Assembly: GCA_022827165.1 (NCBI GenBank)
Contig: JAJDTN010000165.1
Coordinates: 1 to 22,990 of the forward strand
Direction of reading: 5' to 3'
DNA from: Candidatus Latescibacterota bacterium
Lineage (GTDB): Bacteria > Latescibacterota > UBA2968 > UBA8231
Length of the DNA: 22,990 nucleotides
The notes beneath the pieces were generated by a model. The model searched no databases, was not told the origin of the DNA, and saw only the letters and a program-made list of their open reading frames with translations. Position numbers and translations under genes: made by a program. This document shows positions 1 to 8,234 of the stretch, piece after piece (position 1 is the first letter of the stretch; every line of letters starts with the position of its first letter).

Positions 1-85
1 GTCGGGGGGGATGCGGCGGTTCATGGCGGTGGCGGCCTCGCGGCTCTGCTTGTCAGGGGCGAGCCAGGTCCCGCTAATTAACATC

Positions 86-1636
86 ATGACCGCACCGGGC
101 AACGGCACGGGCCCCAGGCGCAGGCTGCCGATCGGCGTTCAGACCTTCCGCGAGATCCGCGAGGAGAGCTGCTATTACGTCGACAAGACCGACTACCTGC
201 GCCGCCTCGCGGAGGGCGGCAAGCACTACTTCCTGTCGCGGCCCCGGCGCTTCGGCAAGAGCCTGTTCCTCGACACCTGCAAGGAGCTGTTCGAGGGCAA
301 CGAGCCGCTCTTCGAGGGGCTGCACGTCCACCCCCGCTGGGACTGGTCGAGCCGCCATCCGGTGGTGCATCTGAGCTTCGGCAGCGGCCACTTCCAGGGG
401 CCGGGCGACTTGCGCACGGAGGTGACGGACCGGTTGAAGGCCATGGAGGACGACGCGGCGATCACCACTCGCCCCGACTCCGTGCCCGCCCGCCTCCGCC
501 ACCTGATCGAGTGGCTGCATCAGCGCACGGGCCGGCGTGTCGTGGTGCTCGTCGACGAGTACGACAAGCCGATTCTGGATGCGCTGGACACACCGGAGAC
601 GGCCCGCGCCAACCGCGATTTCCTGCGCGGCCTCTACGCGGTCGTCAAGGACTGCGACGCCCACATCCGCTTCACCTTCATCACCGGGGTGAGCAAATTC
701 TCCAAGGTCAGCCTGTTCTCCGGTCTCAACAACCTCTCCGACATCACCCTGGACCCGCGCTATTCCGCCATCTGCGGCTACACCGAGGAAGACCTGGACG
801 CGGTCTTCGCCCCCGAGCTGGCCGGCCTCGACCGCGAGGAGATCCGGGACTGGTACAACGGTTACGGCTGGCTCGGCGACGACAAGGTCTACAACCCCTT
901 CGACATCCTGCTGCTCTTCGACAAGCGCCGCTTCGGCGCCTGGTGGTTCGAGACCGGAACGCCGGCTTTCCTGGTCGAGACGCTGATGGAGCGCGGGGTC
1001 AGCTCCGTTTCCCTCGAAGGCATGCTCGGCAGCGACGCGCTGCTCTCCCGGTTCGACGTCGACGACATGGCGACCGAGGCGCTGCTCTTTCAGACCGGGT
1101 ACCTGACCATTCACGCCGTCGAGCCCCGCGGCGGAAGGACCTTCTACCGCCTCGGCTACCCGAACCGGGAGGTGCGGCAGAGCCTCAACGAGAGCCTGCT
1201 GAACGGGCTCGCCGGGGACTCGACCCGCGGGGAGGAGCACAGCGCCCGGCTCTACGACCTGCTGATGGTCAACGACTTCGCCGGGCTGGAAACCCTGTTC
1301 CGGGCCTTCCTGTCGGGCAACAACGACATCGCCGGGTACGAAGGGTACTACGCCAGCGTCTTCTACTCCTGCTTCGCCGGCCTCGGCCTCGATGTCACCG
1401 TGGAGGACAGCACCAGCCACGGCCGCCTCGACATGGTGGTGCTGTTCAACGACAACGTGTACCTCTTCGAGTTCAAGGTGGTGGAGCTGACGACGGAGGG
1501 CGCCGCCATGGCCCAGCTGAAGGAGCGGGGGTACGCGGACAAGTACCGGGGCCGCGGCGAGCCGATCCACCTGGTGGCGGTGGAGTTCAGCCGCCAGAGC
1601 AGGAACATCGTGGCCTTCGAGGTGGAGCGGGGGTAG
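86..1636 (+). CDS. AAA-ATPase_like / PD-(D/E)XK nuclease family protein
   Basis: This 516-residue protein belongs to the family that joins an AAA-ATPase_like domain to a C-terminal PD-(D/E)XK nuclease-like domain (often annotated as an ATP-binding or DUF1703 protein). Residues 13-40 carry the family opening, LPIGVQTF followed by YYVDKTDY. A Walker A-like SRPRRFGKS lies at 51-59, and a Walker B-like VLVDEYDKP around 154-162. The C-terminal nuclease core shows GRLD (Asp449) and EFK (Glu462, Lys464). The ATG at 86 is chosen because the family motif begins just after it; in-frame ATGs at 11 and 23 would add a low-complexity leader, and no clear ribosome site separates them. The protein has no signal peptide and should be cytoplasmic. 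The cellular role of the family is not settled; defence or mobile-element functions are usually proposed. The next gene, 25 bases downstream, is also nuclease-like. I am confident of the family and have no substrate to offer. Confidence 0.9.
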   Translation: MTAPGNGTGPRRRLPIGVQTFREIREESCYYVDKTDYLRRLAEGGKHYFLSRPRRFGKSLFLDTCKELFEGNEPLFEGLHVHPRWDWSSRHPVVHLSFGSGHFQGPGDLRTEVTDRLKAMEDDAAITTRPDSVPARLRHLIEWLHQRTGRRVVVLVDEYDKPILDALDTPETARANRDFLRGLYAVVKDCDAHIRFTFITGVSKFSKVSLFSGLNNLSDITLDPRYSAICGYTEEDLDAVFAPELAGLDREEIRDWYNGYGWLGDDKVYNPFDILLLFDKRRFGAWWFETGTPAFLVETLMERGVSSVSLEGMLGSDALLSRFDVDDMATEALLFQTGYLTIHAVEPRGGRTFYRLGYPNREVRQSLNESLLNGLAGDSTRGEEHSARLYDLLMVNDFAGLETLFRAFLSGNNDIAGYEGYYASVFYSCFAGLGLDVTVEDSTSHGRLDMVVLFNDNVYLFEFKVVELTTEGAAMAQLKERGYADKYRGRGEPIHLVAVEFSRQSRNIVAFEVERG

Positions 1637-1661
1637 GGGCTACTCAATTACCGAGGGTGAG

Positions 1662-2771
1662 ATGAATCTGGAGCAAGTACTGGAGTTGGTGATCCAGCGC
1701 ATACGCGGCGGCTCCTTGGAGAATGAGGCGCAGGTGAAGCAGGCGGTCATCGTGCCGATCCTGCGCGCCTTGGATTGGGACTACACTGATCTAGCGGAGG
1801 TCGTGTCGGAGTATTCCGTGGACAGTGGCCGGGTGGACTACGCCCTGCTTGGACCGAAGGGAGCCCCGCTGGTATTCGTCGAAGCCAAGGGGATCGGCCG
1901 GGTGGATCTTGCGGGTGAGGAGCAGTTGTTCCGCTACGCTGTCAACAAGGGTGTCCCCTTCCTGATTCTGACGGACGGCGACCTCTGGGACTTCTACCTC
2001 AGCATGGCGGCAGGTGTCCCCGCCGAGCGGCGGTTCTATCGGGCGAAACTGACGCGCGAGGAGAGGGTTGCCGAACACGCCCGTTTCTTGGGAGGACACC
2101 TTAGGAAGAGATGCGTCGTTTCAGGCGAGGCCCGCCGTGCAGCAGAGCACTTGCACGAGAGCAACCAGGAGCGGGAGAAAGCCCGCGAAGCCATGCCTCG
2201 AGTCTGGAGAAGCATGCTGGCGAGGCCAGACGAAATGCTCCGTGATCTGCTCATGGAGCAAGTGGCGAGTGAGTGCGGAACCATGCCGGAGCAGGACGAT
2301 GTGGAGTCGTTCCTGAAGGCGTGCCTTTCCGGTGAAGTGCCTGAGGTACCCGATGCACCCGTGCGTGCCACCAAGACCCGGCGGAGGAAGTCGTCACCCG
2401 AACCTCAGTCGGCGACGCCCAGAGCGACTGGGAAAATCACCGGATACCTCTTCGAGGACAGAACCGTGGAGACCGGAACCGCGTACGGAACTCTGGCAGA
2501 GGTGTTGAAGGAGTTCCATCGGCGCGATCCCCAGTTCCTGGAACGTTTCGCGGCTCAAACGGTGGGTCCCCAACGGCGCCTGGTGTCTCGAGACCGCAAC
2601 GCCCTCAACCCCGGCAGGCCGGACTTCGTCAAGAAGGAATCCTTGGACTTGGGGAATGGTTGGTGGCTTGGACACCGAATGGACGCTGATTCTGTCAGGA
2701 GAAGGATCAAGACCGCCTGCGAGATCGCGGGTGTGAAATACGGATCCCAGTTGAAGTTGATCGAGTCGTGA
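1662..2771 (+). CDS. HsdR N-terminal-like (type I restriction R-subunit N-domain) nuclease protein
   Basis: The N-terminal part (about 1-130) resembles the HSDR_N nuclease domain of type I restriction R subunits. It has Glu22 in the first helix, then Asp59 in GRVDYAL and Glu74/Lys76 in VFVEAKG, which is a PD-(D/E)XK arrangement, followed by QLFRYAV and the strand LILTDGDLWDFY. No helicase domain follows: at 369 residues it is far shorter than a true HsdR. The middle (about 150-250) is charged and helical. The last 110 residues form a separate small domain containing GRPDF and GWWLG (333-337) and ending in a basic helix, which I take to be DNA-binding or partner-binding. The ATG at 1662 has GAGGGTGAG just upstream. 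The last bases overlap the next gene's GTG start (GTGA). Its codon use is visibly less GC-biased than its neighbours (TTG, ATA, GTA and CGA codons), which hints at transfer. It could be a solitary nuclease or one part of an accessory defence locus. Confidence 0.82.
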   Translation: MNLEQVLELVIQRIRGGSLENEAQVKQAVIVPILRALDWDYTDLAEVVSEYSVDSGRVDYALLGPKGAPLVFVEAKGIGRVDLAGEEQLFRYAVNKGVPFLILTDGDLWDFYLSMAAGVPAERRFYRAKLTREERVAEHARFLGGHLRKRCVVSGEARRAAEHLHESNQEREKAREAMPRVWRSMLARPDEMLRDLLMEQVASECGTMPEQDDVESFLKACLSGEVPEVPDAPVRATKTRRRKSSPEPQSATPRATGKITGYLFEDRTVETGTAYGTLAEVLKEFHRRDPQFLERFAAQTVGPQRRLVSRDRNALNPGRPDFVKKESLDLGNGWWLGHRMDADSVRRRIKTACEIAGVKYGSQLKLIES

Positions 2772-3622
2772 GAGGCAGCACCCTAATACACCGTTCAACC
2801 AACCTCCTCGCCATCCTCATATCTCTCACCGCCGCAACCACCCACCCCGCGGCGGCCACCCCCACTGCCGCCGGAACCCCCGCCGACCCCTCACCCTCCG
2901 CCCCCCAACGCACCTGGAGCTGGTATCTCTCCGAGCACGTAACCCGGATCTACACCGGCCAGAACAGCCTCGCCCACGTCGGCGCCGTCGGGGCCACTTG
3001 GCTGCTGATCGAGTCCGGCGTCGACGCCGATGTCCAGACGTGGGCGGAGGGGCATAGCGAGAGCTTCTCCATCGCCGCCAGCGCTCCCGCGCTCCTCGGC
3101 GGCTTCCTCGCGCCCGTCGCTGTCCCCCTCTGGATGATGCGCTCCGACGTCGCCCGAACCCGCGACGGCGGGCTGGCCGCGGCCCAGGCGGTCCTCGTCA
3201 GCTTCGCCGCAACCAACCTGCTCAAGGCGGTGACCGGACGAGTCCCGCCCGACGCCGAGACGCCGGCCGAGGTGGGCAGGCGCAGCCGGCGGTTCCGCTT
3301 CGGGTTCCTGCGGGGCGGGGTCTACCACGGCTGGCCCTCCGGACACACGATGACCAACATGGCGCTGGCCGCGTCCCTGGGCAGCTACTACAGCGATTCG
3401 AGGCGGGTCAGGTACTTCGGCTACGGCTGGGCCGCCTATGTCATGGCGGCGGCCACCCTCGGTGACCGGGGCGGCGTGCACTGGCTGTCCGACGTGGTCG
3501 CCGGCGGCCTGATGGGCTGGACCATCGGCAAGGTGGTGGGCGAAGGCTTCGCGCGGGGGCGGCTGCAGCCGGTGGCCGCTCCCGGCCGAGTGGGACTGAA
3601 GCTGACACTGAAAGCCGGGTAG
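2768..3622 (+). CDS. PAP2-family membrane-associated phosphatase
   Basis: This 284-residue protein is a type 2 phosphatidic acid phosphatase (PAP2/acid phosphatase superfamily), which removes phosphate from phosphatidate, undecaprenyl-diphosphate or related lipids at the membrane. The three catalytic motifs are visible: KAVTGRVPP (Lys153, Arg158), PSGH (190-193) and DRGGVHWLSD with His238 and Asp242. An N-terminal hydrophobic stretch (about 8-30) rich in Ala and Thr could be a signal peptide or anchor, and other hydrophobic helices surround the motifs. The GTG start at 2768 overlaps the stop of the upstream nuclease gene as GTGA; no nearby ATG fits the family. It is followed 20 bases later by the Kelch-type gene, so it may be the first functional member of the lipid-related chain through 8097. 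Lipid substrate cannot be told from sequence. Confidence 0.9.
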   Translation: MRGSTLIHRSTNLLAILISLTAATTHPAAATPTAAGTPADPSPSAPQRTWSWYLSEHVTRIYTGQNSLAHVGAVGATWLLIESGVDADVQTWAEGHSESFSIAASAPALLGGFLAPVAVPLWMMRSDVARTRDGGLAAAQAVLVSFAATNLLKAVTGRVPPDAETPAEVGRRSRRFRFGFLRGGVYHGWPSGHTMTNMALAASLGSYYSDSRRVRYFGYGWAAYVMAAATLGDRGGVHWLSDVVAGGLMGWTIGKVVGEGFARGRLQPVAAPGRVGLKLTLKAG

Positions 3623-3642
3623 CGGCTGGGAGCGCACGACGG

Positions 3643-4593
3643 ATGAGTGACCGTGAGCACGGATACGAGTGGCGCCGCGTCACGGGGCAGGCCGCCTTCG
3701 CCGCCAGGGACGGCGCCGGAGCGCTGGTCTTCGGCGACAGGATGTGGCTGCTGGGCGGCTGGAATCCCGGGGACAAGACCCACTTCCCCCTGATCTGCAA
3801 CAGCGAGGTCTGGTCGTCGGCCGACGGCGCCGCCTGGATGCTGGAGAATCCCCGGGCGCCATGGGAGGGGAGGCACTGCGCCGGATACGTGGTCCATGAC
3901 GGCCGCATGTGGATCGTGGGCGGCGACTGCAACCAGGGCCACTACCAGAGCGATGTATGGAGCAGCGCCGACGGCATCCGCTGGGACCTGGTCAGCGAGG
4001 GAGTGCCGTGGGCGCCGCGGGCGCTGCACTACACCCTGACCTTCGACGGCCGGATCTGGGTGATGGGCGGCCAGACGATGCCCGAGTTCGCCGGCGGCGA
4101 CGAAGTCTTCCACAACGATGTGTGGAGCACCGTCGACGGCGTGAGCTGGACCCGCGTTGTCGAGAGCGCCCCGTGGCCGCCAAGGGGCATGATCGGGGGT
4201 GCCGCGGTGCACGACGGCCGGATGTGGATCCTCGGCGGGGGCACGTACGATACGCCTGCAACCCCCGTCAGGAAGTTCTACAATGACGTGTGGAGCTCGG
4301 AAGACGGGATCAACTGGGAACGGCACGTCGCGCACGCTCCCTGGGCGGCCCGGCAGTACCACGAGGTGGCGGTCTTCGACGACCGCATGTGGGTGATGGA
4401 AGGCTGGGCCGCCGAGAGCGGCAACCGCCGCGACGTGTGGCACTCAGCCGATGGCGTGGAGTGGACCGAGTTGCCCCACACCCCCTGGGCGCCGCGGCAT
4501 GCGGCGAGTGTCTTCGTCCATGACGGGTCGCTGTGGATGGTGGCGGGCAACAACATGGAGCCGGATGTCTGGCGGCTCTCACGCGAGGGGTAA
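3643..4593 (+). CDS. Kelch-type six-bladed beta-propeller protein
   Basis: The 316 residues consist almost entirely of about six repeats. Each has a segment like DGRMWILGG (the double-Gly strand of Kelch/galactose-oxidase propellers), then DVWSSADG..W, then a linker APW.PR leading into the next repeat. The DVWSSADG units recur about every 45-60 residues, and the final DVWRLSREG closes the ring. This predicts a six-bladed propeller. No signal peptide is present, so it is likely cytoplasmic. No catalytic residues of galactose oxidase or N-acetylneuraminate epimerase are obvious, so a binding or scaffold role is inferred. The ATG at 3643 has GGGAG about 10 bases upstream. The stop overlaps the likely start of the acyltransferase gene (TAATG), a sign of translational coupling. 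Confidence 0.85.
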   Translation: MSDREHGYEWRRVTGQAAFAARDGAGALVFGDRMWLLGGWNPGDKTHFPLICNSEVWSSADGAAWMLENPRAPWEGRHCAGYVVHDGRMWIVGGDCNQGHYQSDVWSSADGIRWDLVSEGVPWAPRALHYTLTFDGRIWVMGGQTMPEFAGGDEVFHNDVWSTVDGVSWTRVVESAPWPPRGMIGGAAVHDGRMWILGGGTYDTPATPVRKFYNDVWSSEDGINWERHVAHAPWAARQYHEVAVFDDRMWVMEGWAAESGNRRDVWHSADGVEWTELPHTPWAPRHAASVFVHDGSLWMVAGNNMEPDVWRLSREG

Positions 4594-5846
4594 TGCAGAG
4601 ACGGGGCCGAATGTTGGACTTCAAGCGGCCTGAGCCGAGTACGGCGGTGATCCGCGTCGTGCGAGCCGTCGTACCCCTGGCGAACCGCCTGTTCCTGAAG
4701 GGGTTGAAGCTGGATGTCGATGCCGAGTCCGTCGCCCGGCTGGCGGCGGTACGGGGGCACTCCGCGGTCCTGGCCCCCAATCACCCGGCCTCGGCCGATC
4801 CCGTGATCATGTTCCTGCTGTCCACGCGGGTGTCGCAACCGTTCTACTACATGGCGGCGCGGGAGGCCTTCGACAAGGGCCGGTTCGGGGCGGTCCGAGC
4901 CTGGCTGATGCAGCGCGTCGGGGTCTACTCGGTGGTGCGCGGCACCGTCGACAGGGATGCCTTCCGGACGACGCGGGAGCTGCTGCTCAAGGGGGACTGG
5001 CCGGTCGTCATCTTCGGGGAAGGGGAGATCTCGCGCCAGAACGACACGGTCATGCGTTTCGAGAGAGGGATCGTGCAGATGTGCTTCTGGGCCCTGGACG
5101 ACATGGTGAAGGCGGACGTCAGGAAGCCGCTGTATGTCGTGCCCGTGGGCATCAAGTATCACTACCCGCGTGACATGTGGAGTTCCATCGACGCCGCTCT
5201 CACGAGGCTGGAACGGCATATCCTCCCCTCCGCCGAACGGACGCCGGCCGAACGCTACGAGCGGTTGCGCCGCATCGGGGTCGCGGTATTCCGAACCCTC
5301 GCATCGGAGTACCAGTACGAGGTGGACGAGAGCGTCTCCCTCGATGTGCATATCGAGCGGTTGAAGGATGCGATCCTGGTCCGCGCCGAAGGGATCATGG
5401 GCCTTCAAAAGGGGGCGGACATCCTCACGAGGACTCGCGCGTTGAAGAACCTGGTGGATGCCCAGGTCCACCAGGACACCGAGGAGATGACGGAGTACGA
5501 AGGCCGGATACACGCGGAGCAGCTCCAGAAGATCCAGCAGTTCTATCCCGACCTGGAGCGGCTGATCAACTTCATATCGATCACCGACGGGTATGTCGCC
5601 GAAGAGCCGTCGCCCGAGCGGTTCGTCGATGTGATTCTGCGCCTCGAGAGGGAGGTCTTCGGCCGTTCGGAACCGCGGGGACCGCGGGTGGCATCGGTCC
5701 GCGTCGGTGAGCCGGTCGATCTCCGGGAGCGTTACGACTCCTATCGAGCCCGGAAGAGGGAAACGGTGGAAGAGATAACCGATGACGTCGAGACAGCCGT
5801 TCAGGGTCTGGTCGGCGGGACGAGAAAGGAACCGGAATGCACTTGA
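4593..5846 (+). CDS. PlsC-type lysophospholipid acyltransferase with long C-terminal extension
   Basis: The first 230 residues match the PlsC/LPLAT fold that transfers an acyl chain to a glycerophosphate-type acceptor. The catalytic block I motif NHPASAD lies at 63-69 (His64, Asp69). The FGEGE at 141-145 occupies the place of the usual block III (F.EG) motif, and VVPVGIKY follows as the block IV-like strand. The hydrophobic segment near the start (about 15-30) may lie on the membrane. After about residue 240 there is a further, largely helical and charged 175-residue extension not found in minimal PlsC proteins (about 240 aa). The start at 4593 is chosen because TAATG couples it to the Kelch gene; an ATG at 4611 is an alternative, and an in-frame ATG at 4533 lies inside the Kelch gene. 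The 3' end overlaps the next gene by 10 bases. Acyl donor and acceptor are not predictable. Confidence 0.85.
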   Translation: MQRRGRMLDFKRPEPSTAVIRVVRAVVPLANRLFLKGLKLDVDAESVARLAAVRGHSAVLAPNHPASADPVIMFLLSTRVSQPFYYMAAREAFDKGRFGAVRAWLMQRVGVYSVVRGTVDRDAFRTTRELLLKGDWPVVIFGEGEISRQNDTVMRFERGIVQMCFWALDDMVKADVRKPLYVVPVGIKYHYPRDMWSSIDAALTRLERHILPSAERTPAERYERLRRIGVAVFRTLASEYQYEVDESVSLDVHIERLKDAILVRAEGIMGLQKGADILTRTRALKNLVDAQVHQDTEEMTEYEGRIHAEQLQKIQQFYPDLERLINFISITDGYVAEEPSPERFVDVILRLEREVFGRSEPRGPRVASVRVGEPVDLRERYDSYRARKRETVEEITDDVETAVQGLVGGTRKEPECT

Positions 5847-7300
5847 CCGCGAAGGTGAACTTCGGGCAAGACCTGGGGCAGAACCTGGGGACCGTGTTTC
5901 AGGCCCGGGACGACGATGGCCGGGTGGTCTTCGGCGCCGGGTTCATGGGGCTCTTCAACACCCACTTCCGCATGGACCGGTGGACGCTGCAGCTCTTCGT
6001 GCGTCACGACGGCGCGGAGGCGCGCTGGGAGAAGCTGCCCTTTCCGACCGAGGACGGCGGCAACTACCTCTTCGATCTCGACGGCCGGGTCTACCAGTTC
6101 AGCCCTCATCACGATCGCACGGCGCGATGGTTCGATGACGAGTCCGGGGCCTGGGTCGTCGACGAGAGGTTCGGCATCGGGGAGACGGCGAGCGGCGAGG
6201 GGGCGATGCGCCTGGCGGGCCAGTTGCTCCAGTTCAAGGGCGGCGAGGCGTGGTACGACGGCGCCAAGATCCTGGACCGGGCGGAGGAGGGCCGTTACCA
6301 CCACTTCTACTACTCCCACGGACACCTCGTCTTCTATCAGAACAACACCCCGGAGTGGAGCAAGCTCCATGCGGTTCCCTGGCGGCCGGGCGACGGTCCT
6401 CTCGATCTGGGCCGGGCGATCACCCTGGATCTGCGCTATGCGGGGGAGAGCTCCTTCTCCGCCGGACAACTGGGGGACGAGATCATCCAGTCCTCCAACC
6501 TCGGCGGGGTCTACGCCTTCGACGGCTCAGGGTGGCGGATCATCCGCCAGTCGCTGACGGGGGTGAGCCACCAGCTCTACTCGATGCTGAACTGGTACGA
6601 CCGCATGCTCATCGGCCACTACCCGACGGGGAACCTGCTGGAATACGTGGAGCGGGGGCCGGAGCTGCGTCACCTGCAGGACTGGCCGCCGGTGATGCCC
6701 GGTGTCTCCACCGAGGTGCGCGAGGCGCAGACGTCCTGCCTCTTCGGCGGAGACGTGCACGTGGGGGTCTGGCCGTGGGCCGAGCTGTGGCGCTACGACC
6801 ACCACGGCGACGAGTGGGACTTCGTCCGCAGGATGTTCGAGCATCCGCCGACCACAGACGAGTGGAACCACCCCTGGGAAGACCGGACCGTGGGCTACAA
6901 CGAGATCCACGGCGACAGCATCGTCTGGAACGACTGGGGCAACCGCACCACCGGCTTGGCGCCGATGGGCGATTCCCTCTTCGTCTCCACGAGCGCGAAG
7001 GGCTGTCAGCAGCGGGACATGAGAATGGAGTTCCTCCACGAGGACCAGATCTGGGACGAGTACCGGACCGTGCACCGCATGCGCAAGCCGGGATGCGCCG
7101 CGGGCGCCGTGGCCTGGCGGGAGGGGGAGACGACGCTCGAGTTCATCGCCGACGGGGACCGCATCGCCATCGCCCAGGATGGGGACGAGATCGCATCGGC
7201 GCCGGCCGATCCCGAGGTCGTGGCCAACCTGGCATCGGCGCGGATCGAGTGGGGGAAGGGCATGTACGGACCGTTCGCGGGGGAGGTGACGCCGCAATGA
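5837..7300 (+). CDS. Trp/Gly/Asp-rich protein of unknown function, possibly a beta-propeller
   Basis: I do not recognise this 487-residue protein. It is rich in Trp, Gly, Asp and aromatic residues and contains repeated short strand-turn units such as YLFDLDGRVYQF, GGVYAFDGSGW, NLLEYVE and AELWRYDHHGDEW. These recall irregular propeller blades. A Trp/His-rich patch around residues 335-365 (WNHPWED, VWNDWGN) could form a binding surface. The last 60 residues look like a small beta domain (LEFIADGDRIAIAQDGDEI). There is no signal peptide. The ATG at 5837 overlaps the end of the acyltransferase gene by 10 bases, with AAAGGA upstream, and the stop overlaps the dioxygenase start as ATGA. The strong coupling suggests it works with both neighbours. 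The coding assignment is secure and the function is open. Confidence 0.8.
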   Translation: MHLTAKVNFGQDLGQNLGTVFQARDDDGRVVFGAGFMGLFNTHFRMDRWTLQLFVRHDGAEARWEKLPFPTEDGGNYLFDLDGRVYQFSPHHDRTARWFDDESGAWVVDERFGIGETASGEGAMRLAGQLLQFKGGEAWYDGAKILDRAEEGRYHHFYYSHGHLVFYQNNTPEWSKLHAVPWRPGDGPLDLGRAITLDLRYAGESSFSAGQLGDEIIQSSNLGGVYAFDGSGWRIIRQSLTGVSHQLYSMLNWYDRMLIGHYPTGNLLEYVERGPELRHLQDWPPVMPGVSTEVREAQTSCLFGGDVHVGVWPWAELWRYDHHGDEWDFVRRMFEHPPTTDEWNHPWEDRTVGYNEIHGDSIVWNDWGNRTTGLAPMGDSLFVSTSAKGCQQRDMRMEFLHEDQIWDEYRTVHRMRKPGCAAGAVAWREGETTLEFIADGDRIAIAQDGDEIASAPADPEVVANLASARIEWGKGMYGPFAGEVTPQ

Positions 7301-8097
7301 CCCAGACCTACGCCGAGCGGGGATTCCTCATCCTGCGGCAGGCCTTCTCCAGGAGCCGCATCGAGTCCCTTGTCGAAGGGGTCGAGGGCATGATCGACAA
7401 GGGGCTGGCGGGAGAGTGCGAGTTGGGTTGGATCGACCGCGAACGCCGGCTGCCGTCACGGACCGGCCACATGCTGCACCCCGACAAGTACCACCCCGCC
7501 TTCGGCGACTGGATCGACGAGGATCTCGCCCCCCAGCTGGAGGCCCTGGTCCGCGGCCCGGGCGTGCGCCACAGCCTCTTCGGCATGCTCGCCGCCGGCG
7601 GCGGGCAGGCGTACACCCAGAGGTGGCACCGCGACCTCGGCCGTCCGGGGGACCCGGACGAGACCGCGTTCCTGCGCCGGCACGAGGGCCGCTCCGTGCA
7701 GTTCAACGCTCCCCTCGTGGCCGGCGACCGCTTCCTCCACATCGTCCCCGGCAGCCACCTGCGGGCGTCCACGGAAGCGGAGATCGAAGCCTCCCGCAGC
7801 GAAGGCGGCGAGATGCCGGGCGCCCTGGTGGTCGAGCTGGAGCCGGGGGACATCGTCCACTACAACGCCAACCTCTGGCACCGCGGCTGGAACCCCGAGG
7901 GCCGCAAGCGCTGGACCCTGCATTGCGCTTTCTGGAACGCGGGGGCCACGGTGATGAAGCACGAGCACGGCCAGCGGGAAGCCCTGACGCGGCCGGGGCA
8001 CCTGGAGCGGATGCCGCCGGTTACGCGGAGTTACATCCAGCGCTACCTGGACAACTATCCCGAGGGGGACCCGCCTTCACTGTTCGACCTGCACTGA
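7297..8097 (+). CDS. Phytanoyl-CoA dioxygenase (PhyH) family Fe(II)/2-oxoglutarate oxygenase
   Basis: This 266-residue protein has the PhyH layout. The iron-binding HxD is His111-Arg112-Asp113 in QRWHRD, the distal His is His195 in NLWHRGW, and Arg205 ten residues later is the expected 2-oxoglutarate anchor. Between them are the strand QFNAPLV and the segment FLHIVPGSHLR typical of the family. It should be a cytoplasmic non-haem iron oxygenase that hydroxylates or otherwise oxidises a small molecule. Bacterial members act on many substrates, so phytanoyl-CoA should not be assumed. The ATG at 7297 overlaps the upstream stop (ATGA), with GGGGGAGG about 10 bases before it. The open frame extends farther 5', but that part is antisense-like noise over the previous gene. 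It is the last gene of the plus-strand chain. Confidence 0.9.
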   Translation: MTQTYAERGFLILRQAFSRSRIESLVEGVEGMIDKGLAGECELGWIDRERRLPSRTGHMLHPDKYHPAFGDWIDEDLAPQLEALVRGPGVRHSLFGMLAAGGGQAYTQRWHRDLGRPGDPDETAFLRRHEGRSVQFNAPLVAGDRFLHIVPGSHLRASTEAEIEASRSEGGEMPGALVVELEPGDIVHYNANLWHRGWNPEGRKRWTLHCAFWNAGATVMKHEHGQREALTRPGHLERMPPVTRSYIQRYLDNYPEGDPPSLFDLH

Positions 8098-8234
8098 CCT
8101 TGGCGGTCCTGCTGCCGAGTCTCGGCCCGGCGCAGGCCCACCTGCCCGCGGCCACCGTCCGCGCTGCGAACCACCCGCCGCGCCGGCGGCACCTCCAGCG
8201 CGACCGTGGCGCAGCGCCGCCACTGCTGGCGCCG

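Noticed and set aside
8098..8234. Possible intrinsic terminator between the convergent PhyH and serpin genes
   Set aside because: GC-rich short inverted repeats occur (GGCGCAGCGCC-like), but no T-run follows on either strand.
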